Below, in pieces: positions 57,982-64,000 of a stretch of 64,000 nucleotides of DNA. Under the pieces are notes generated by a model. The model worked only from the letters and a program-made list of their open reading frames with translations, ran no database searches and was not told where the DNA came from. Position 1 is the stretch's first letter; each line of letters begins with the position of its first letter. The DNA lies in NCBI GenBank assembly GCA_001972305.1, contig BDDD01005043.1, positions 46,829 through 110,828 on the forward strand, written 5' to 3'. The position numbers and the translations under genes are program-made. Source of the stretch: Cephalotus follicularis. Taxonomy: Eukaryota > Streptophyta > Magnoliopsida > Oxalidales > Cephalotaceae.

Positions 57982-58409
57982 TGTTGATCATGAGATGATA
58001 GCGGATTATTTTAGGGTTGCATGCATCTAGATTTTAATTAGTTATTTGCTCACCATAAGGTTCCAATAAAGAGGAAGTTGTGTTGTCTTCTTCTCTTCAT
58101 GAACTTCAAACTTTCTTGATGTTCATCAATGGATGGAGACGGTGAAGAGGGAAGAGAAGAAAAGAGAGCTATGGGTGAAGACAAGAGAAAAAACAATTCC
58201 CATGTGTGTAATTGTAACGCCCAGGATTTTCATATGTTGAATTTTCACGATGTAAATGTACTTTTATTGTGAAATTAATAAAATGACTGATTTCCTGACT
58301 TTGATGACTTTTTCCTTTTTACATAATGTTGTTTTGAGTTATGTAATGTTAAGGAACGTTGAGGTATATCACTTGAAATGATGGGTTGAATTTCAGAAGA
58401 AATAGGCTC

Positions 58410-58540
58410 AAACAACTGACTGTTTTGTAGAAACAACCGACTGAATGGTTATATGGGGCAGCCGACTGTTTGTGGAAACAGTTGAATGGATGGCCTCGCA
58501 CTGCCAGCCGACTATTGGGTAAGAACAGCCGACTGGATGA
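58410..58540. repeat. GTCGAC-palindrome array, CAGYCGACTG type (S4 proximal)
   Basis: Units at about 58412 (CAACTGACTG), 58435 (CAACCGACTG), 58459 (CAGCCGACTG), 58479 (CAGTTGAATG), 58504 (CAGCCGACTA) and 58526 (CAGCCGACTG); 0.2-0.33 kb from the LTR start. Confidence 0.9.
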
Positions 58541-59367
58541 CACTCCGTCAGCAAACATGTGAAGTGATCACATGCAGCAGTTGATGGGAAAGATGTGGGG
58601 GGGACACCTGGGAGTCATACGGCTCATGCAGGGAAAAGAGACAACACCTGCATGCTCCCAGACCGAATCTGAGGTAGAACTTGACAGGTGGAGCATGAGA
58701 GTTGCCAAAGTGGGAAGAAAATGGCACATGGACATGAAAAAATTGGGCAGGAGAAAGGGGAGAGAATCTAGTTGCTTAAAGCTTCCCTCTTTACCCCATC
58801 TGTCGAGCTATTGAAACCAGAGAGGAACTGTGATTTTGGGAAGGGAAGAAAATAGTGGGAAACGGGAGAGGTCTTGTGACAAAAAGAGGGAGAACCTTAC
58901 CTCCTCTGTTAAACCAAGAGAATCTAGGACTTGGAGCTTGAACCTGGAGTTGTAAACCAGACCTGGGAAGCTTGGACGAGTTACTGTTCAGACTAAAAGA
59001 GGTGGACTTACAGATTCCTAACTTTGAATCAAAAGGAAGGGGAAGTTATATTTTTATTTTGAGCACAAAGTTACTGGTTGTCCTGTGATTGAATGCCTGG
59101 TTGTATGAACTGTTGTTTTTGACTTTAGGTCATGGTTATTGCTGACTTTACCTGCCATGCCCACTGTTCAGAATCAAATGAGATTATGCACATGCATGTT
59201 GAGTTTAATCATGGTGTTGATTTGCTTGATGAAATGCATGTTAAATGTGGTGTTATATGGACGATATGATAACTAGTACTGATATTCTATCCTGTGAATA
59301 TGAATGTTTAGCCTGCAATGATCTGTTTGAGTAGATTGATCGAATTGCATACTGCTAGTTCGCTGAG

Positions 59368-59620
59368 CAGCCGACTATCGAAGGAAGACAGTCGACTACT
59401 CAACGGAAACAGTCGACTGTTCCTGCGTTGTCCTGCCCAGGAAGTGGCGAAAATGTGTTATATGAATGATGTTATGAATGGTTGTGCAGTTACAATCAAC
59501 TATTGAAGGATAACAGCCGACTGCCAAATAGACAGCCAACTAGTAAAAGAAACCAGCCGACTACCCACGTACTGCTCGACCCAGAACAGCCGACTGGTAA
59601 GGAATCCAGCCGATTGTCAG
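59368..59620. repeat. GTCGAC-palindrome array, CAGYCGACTG type (S4 distal)
   Basis: CAGCCGACTA at 59368, CAGTCGACTA at 59389, CAGTCGACTG at 59410, then after a gap of about 70 bases CAATCAACTA, CAGCCGACTG, CAGCCAACTA, CAGCCGACTA, CAGCCGACTG and CAGCCGATTG. Offset 1.16-1.41 kb from the LTR start. Confidence 0.9.
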
Positions 59621-62355
59621 GATGCTGTTTGGACTTCTCTTGCCTAAACGATGCGCGATGATCCCGATTCTGATTAGGATGCATTAGAGCATTTGTATGC
59701 ATTGCATATGTGCTGTTTACTGCCTGTATAATAACCGTTTATGAACTCTTATGATTTCTAAATTGTTATATTAATTTAGAAATGCACATATGAGTTTGAA
59801 AACTACTATGTTTGAGTACGAAGATATAAAATGAGTATTGTTATATTTTCAAACATGCTGGGAAAGCAATTTCCACTACTGAAACTGTTTAAAGTATTTT
59901 CTACCAATTGGAAATACATATTTCAAATGTTTGTGACTTTTGAAAACATTTTGAAAGGAATTGCCTGTTGTTGATCTAATGATCATTACTGTACTGTTTA
60001 CCGCACTGTTTACTGTGGCTATTCGCTGTTCATGCTCTGTGAATTTACTGTGTTTGCGCTTGAGCCATACTAGTTGCGTGGCGGGGACTGCCAGTGATAA
60101 CTAGTGGCAGGGTTGACCTAGGGGCCAGGGGTTGGCTGGGTAACTCACTGTACTGTACTTTTGTCTTGCTTGGTTTCCTGGAGAAGGGACCGAAAGTGGG
60201 AGTGCAACGTGGGGCCAGGAGATGGCGGCGTTGTACATACTGACTTCCTGTTTGTGGTTCCTTTGTGGACTTACTGTATTGTTCACTGGTCCTATTCTGA
60301 CACTACTGTGCCTGTGATGTAGCCCTGGCCGGCTTACTACTGTACTGTTATTGCAAACATATATTTTCATACATATATGTCCCTACTGTCTTTTTACTGA
60401 ATTGCAAACTTATATATATATTGCCACATATATATAAACAGGTATTTGACTGTACTGCATCACTATGCATACATTACATGACGTGCATTTAATATTGATC
60501 CCAAGTGCACTTATGACTTAGCCGAGTGAGGACAAAGGCTAACCCCCTACTTTATAGATTGATGTGGTGGACTGGCTTGGGAATCAGCATGGATGAAGTA
60601 CAAGTTTTAATAATGTTTTACTCGGGGTTATGTCCCTTTGGGTCTTGTGTACCATGTTTCCCAATTTTTCTTACTTTTGATGTTACTGGATAATGTATTT
60701 TGGATCACGCTCCGTTTTGTGGGCTTTTAACTATGACAGACATGTATTTGGTAACGTGCAGTATGGGATGCACGCTATATGTTTTTCAGCTTATGAGTTT
60801 TAATGCTTCTGCAACTAATATCTTGTTTGAAAAGTTTAAATTTTATGGTTTTTGCATATGCTGAATCTTAATGTTAATTGCCTTTACCACTTTATGTGTG
60901 TTTACCGGAAGCGGGGTGTGACAGTAATGTTAAGTTATAAATTATTATACTAAGTCTTTAAAGTTTTCAAAGGCTTGTCCTTTAAGCCAAGTGAGTTAAC
61001 AATTTCCCTCTTTCAACACCCATTTGCCCGGCCAACATGTCCACAATTTCGTCTAAGCAAAGCAAGTGCAAGATAGGACCAAAAAACAAGTTGTATTACA
61101 TATGGGCTTAAGTAAAATCAACATAGTTTTCACTAACCATCAAACCCACATTTCAAGCAACTTTGAGCCGGCCAATTTAAGGACAATGAAGCCCAAATTT
61201 TGGCCACTAAGGGAAATAAATCTCAAGCCCTAAATGCTTTAAAGGTCACAAGCTCTCTCTACAATTAAATGCCCTATGCACTTACATATTGAGACAAAAA
61301 ACACTTTGCACGTAATATTCCATTATGGTGATGCTTGAACTCATTTCTAAAGAAATGTTTGTTCAGCAAATGAAATGTTCAATAGCAAAGTAAAATCTCT
61401 CTTAGATGCTATCCTTTCACTAAATGACATGTGCCTTATGCACACGTCAACCTGTTCAAAAATCAGGCAGGACCCGAAAGTCTGGTGGATTTCCGGTACA
61501 ATGATAAATTTTTCAGAACATCCCAAGGTTCTGGTACCTATCCTGATAGTCCTTGACTATCATATAGCCCCGGTGTGATCTCCAATCACCCCCGAATCTG
61601 TGTACACCACGTCTATCATTTGTTAGTCAATTCCCCAGTGCTTTATCAGTGTCATCAATTTTTGTGTCATGTATCCCTCGTCATACTTGGCTCTGGTCAT
61701 GGACTAGGTTTCGATAAATGTCAACTCTAGGTAATACCGTGATAACTATAAATATATGAACGCATTGAAACTATTGGAAGACATCCCAGGAAACCACTCA
61801 TTTCCAATCTCCCTATGCATGGCTGGGATTTAAGTTTAATATGGACATAAATATTATAGAGCCTGCCACCCTTAATACAGGTGTGACGATCCCTTGTTGT
61901 GCACTGGCCTATACAACTCAATACAACTCCCACAAAGCCCAAAGATAACCCTTTTGCCAGCACGTGGCTAGTGCTGGAGAAGCCGAAAATCAATGCCAAG
62001 CGGTTACTACACTACGCATGCCAGCCACTCAAGTCTAAGGGTACAACGTAGGTCAGGTATGGCCCACTAGTCTCCTTCGACTAACACTACCGAGACAATA
62101 GGAATCCTATCGACAAAGGTATTAACTATCCAGATAGGTATCATATGGTGGGTCAGTTCAGTGTCATGCTCTCTAGCACGCACCCCGTATGAGGTTTAGG
62201 GTAAACTCAAATAGCAATGAGATGATCCATCCCTCACACTCAAGAGGGAAAGCATAATACAACAGGTCTTTACGATTCATCAATTTCCCTAAGAAAGTGA
62301 ACCAATAACTTGGAACATTTTTTCATAATCTAGTAAGGATCTCATTCTCATAACT

Positions 62356-63878
62356 TGTCACACCCCGTTTCCATAACAACAATAATAGTAGTGGAAATCA
62401 ACGTAATATTCGGCTTATACAATTTTACGGGAAAAGAAAAATTTTCAAAACAATTTATATCTTGCGGAAGCATTCAATTATAAGCCGAATTAAACAACGT
62501 AACATGCATCTCATACTACATGTTACCAAAATACAACATTTCATTGCTAATTGCCCTCAAACGGAGCATGATCAAAATATTATCCATCAATAAACAAAAC
62601 TTCATCAGTACAGAAATCCATCATAGTATGGTAACACTAATCCATCAAGTACGATAACATTGTTCCAAGGGTTACAATAACAATTTAATAACTCCAACAG
62701 GAAAATACAAATCCATAAGATAGCATTATTACAACTTCATTCTTCTCCACGCTTGCCCATAATGATCCCACCACATCAATCTGAAATTGTAGGGGGTTAG
62801 CATTTATCCTCACTCGGCTAAGGAGAGAAAGTATAAATACAGTTCGGGGTCAATGATAATGAATGTCATGAAATGGATGCATAGTGATACAGTACAGTAT
62901 ATATATCAATATATATATATGTATGTATATTCACAGTACAGGTGCAACCCTATCAGGTCTACATCAACACAATCCAGCAATTATGTCCTCAAGGGACCAG
63001 TCAATTCAAACAGGATATACGAAAGCATTGCCAACTCCTGGCTGCAATGTCGTACACCATACTTCAACCCCGGCTCTGGTTGACTCGAAGCAAGTCAACC
63101 GGTTACTAGCACGACAGCTAAGTAATCAACACGTCACTGGCATAGTGGCTTAGTAATAAAATTGGGTATCCCTAGCCATCTGGCACCTAGAGCCTAACCC
63201 TGCCACTAGCCAGCCATGGCAACCTCTGCCACATAACTAGTACAGCGACAGTCACAATCATAGTCCAAGTCAAGAAAATTTATAAAATAATTACTTGATC
63301 AAATATATTTGTCAAATATATAAAAATCCATTTTCAAGTCGTTTAAAAGTTATAAACACTTGAATCAATACATTTTCATTGTATAGAAAATACCTTGAAT
63401 ATTTCACAATCTTTGGAAATCATTTTCCTAGTTATTCAAAAATATACATATTGTCAAATATACATTTTCGTACAAAATAATAATTTATTGAAAATCATGT
63501 AGGTATTCTAAATCATAAAACACTTTTAAAAATCAATCACATTTCGATCCACAATTCAATCAATAGTTCAATATGCAACGCAAACATATGCTCAAATGCA
63601 TCTAGGCTCAATTCGGGGTCAACGCATGTCATCTAAGCGAAATTGTCCAAAATAGTAGCTTAAGCGTCGACGTTTAACCTATAGGTATCGACGCTTATGT
63701 CCTCTAAGCGTCGACGCTTACATCCTTAGCATCAGCGCTAACTCCTGAACCTTACGCGTCAGTACATGTCTTGGGCGTCGACGCCTCAAGGTCAGGATCC
63801 TTGAGCGTCAACGCTTATCACTTTGGCGTCGACGCTTGAGGTAGGACCTTAGGCGTCAACGTCCATGCCTCCATCTGT
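62356..63878 (-). mobile_element. Chromovirus LTR F (S1 family), truncated
   Basis: Begins TGTCACACCCCGTTTCC on the plus strand. Its reverse complement matches S1 from its end inward, including GACATGCGTTGACCCCGAA, the ATTTGAGCATATGTTTGC string and the array. The match to the S1 side runs to CATGGACGTTGAYGCCT, and at 63879 another LTR starts. It lacks the S1 735-bp duplication. Its remaining part is not in the window. Confidence 0.8.
63655..63870. repeat. GTCGAC-palindrome array, GCGTCGACGC type (LTR F)
   Basis: Ten or so units including AAGCGTCGACGTTT, AAGCGTCGACGCTTA, GGGCGTCGACGCC, GAGCGTCAACGCTT, GGCGTCGACGCTTG and AGGCGTCAACGTCC. Same order as in S1 at 14870-15050, reversed, but with fewer decayed units. 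Confidence 0.9.
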
Positions 63879-64000
63879 AATAACCACAAAATTTCAATTA
63901 ATGTATATTGCTCCAATTTTAAATAAAATATACATTTTAATTGATATTATGTGTCCAATTATCATAATAGCTGTGATTGTTGAATACTTGGGTTGGTTTG
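63879..64000 (+). mobile_element. Start of another LTR, plus orientation
   Basis: TGTAATAACCACAAAATTTC and the bases to the window end match, with substitutions, the reverse complement of 1873 leftward (shared ATGTATATTG, CCAATT, AATAAAATATACATTTTA). It continues past the window. Confidence 0.7.

Larger units (their letters stand above)
58213..60923 (+). mobile_element. Solo LTR S4, plus orientation
   Basis: 2711 bases, TGTAACGCCCAGG to GCGGGGTGTGACA, with an exact target duplication GTAAT (58208-58212 and 60924-60928). It shares layout with S1: array one, a purine-rich GGAGCTTGAACC region, array two, CATACTAGTTGCGTGGCGGGG and GGGGCCAGGAGATGGCGRCG. Unlike S1 both its arrays are of the CAGCCGACTG kind. 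No coding sequence. Confidence 0.95.
57982..62355 (-). mobile_element. Copia LTR D, minus orientation, split by S4
   Basis: 57982-58212 resembles the first part of LTR A (GGATTATTTTAGGGTTGCATG versus GGAACAACTTAGGGTCGCATT; CTTCTCTTCATGA; GAAGAGAAGAAAAGAGAG). 60929-62355 resembles its later part (AAGCTCTCTCTAC, ATTATGGTGATGCTTGAACTCATTTC, GCCAGCACGTGGCTAGTGCT, AAGGATCTCATTCTCATAAC). It is a diverged member of the same family. It breaks at 62355, where LTR F is inserted, and its end is not in the window. No ORF is credible. Confidence 0.7.

Noticed and set aside
58572-58814. An 80-residue ORF in S4 with a charged sequence
   Set aside because: It lies wholly in a solo LTR, has no recognisable domain, and the matching region of S1 is not open in the same way.
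56338-64000. Possible host gene in the right-hand third of the window
   Set aside because: All of it can be accounted for as LTR sequence; no exon-like frame, splice pattern or conserved protein motif was found.

Overview
This window is plant nuclear DNA, almost certainly from a flowering plant with a repeat-rich genome. I see no host gene, no tRNA or rRNA gene and no intact transposon ORF. Nearly all 64 kb is LTR retrotransposon sequence inserted into older LTR retrotransposons. The evidence is TG...CA LTR ends, initiator-Met-tRNA-type primer binding sites (PBS), purine tracts, matching 5-bp target duplications (TSDs), and decayed gag, protease, RT, RNase H, integrase and chromodomain sequences of the Ty1/copia and Ty3/gypsy chromovirus types. 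Species and exact clades cannot be set from sequence reading alone.

Layout. 1-1873 is part of a minus-oriented chromovirus-like LTR inserted in a SIRE-like copia element (1874-3402: 3' internal region with several purine tracts, then a truncated LTR). A plus-strand copia element, called C0 here, runs from about 3403 to about 57981. It was split by four insertions: chromovirus G1 (3992-40375, TSD AAAAC), chromovirus G2 (40576-50968), a solo SIRE-type LTR (52307-53358, TSD CTCTT) and a small solo LTR (55477-55925, TSD AGTGA).

G1 is itself loaded. Its 3' LTR holds solo LTR S1 (5330-16981), which holds a whole non-autonomous element E (5686-14015, TSD AAAGG). Its integrase region holds a 15-kb minus-strand copia array (19116-34184) of the form LTR-internal-LTR-internal-LTR, with a captured chromovirus fragment. 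Nesting reaches four levels: C0 > G1 > S1 > E. The right end (56338-64000) has the C0 3' LTR, a minus-oriented copia LTR (D) split by solo LTR S4 (58213-60923, TSD GTAAT), another chromovirus LTR (F) and the start of one more LTR at 63879.

The most interesting signal is not coding. Many of these LTRs, copia and chromovirus alike, carry arrays of short imperfect palindromes centred on GTCGAC. The centre is shared but the flanks differ between LTRs: CAG(T/C)CGACTG in one set, AGCGTCGACGCT in another, and a looser ACTGAGTCGACTC form in a third. Arrays sit at similar offsets in related LTRs, and in two SIRE-type LTRs they lie just upstream of a TATA box. Related LTRs carry arrays of different flank type, and within one LTR all units are mostly of one type. 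This looks like a repeatedly re-amplified cis-element of plant LTRs; its function is unknown.
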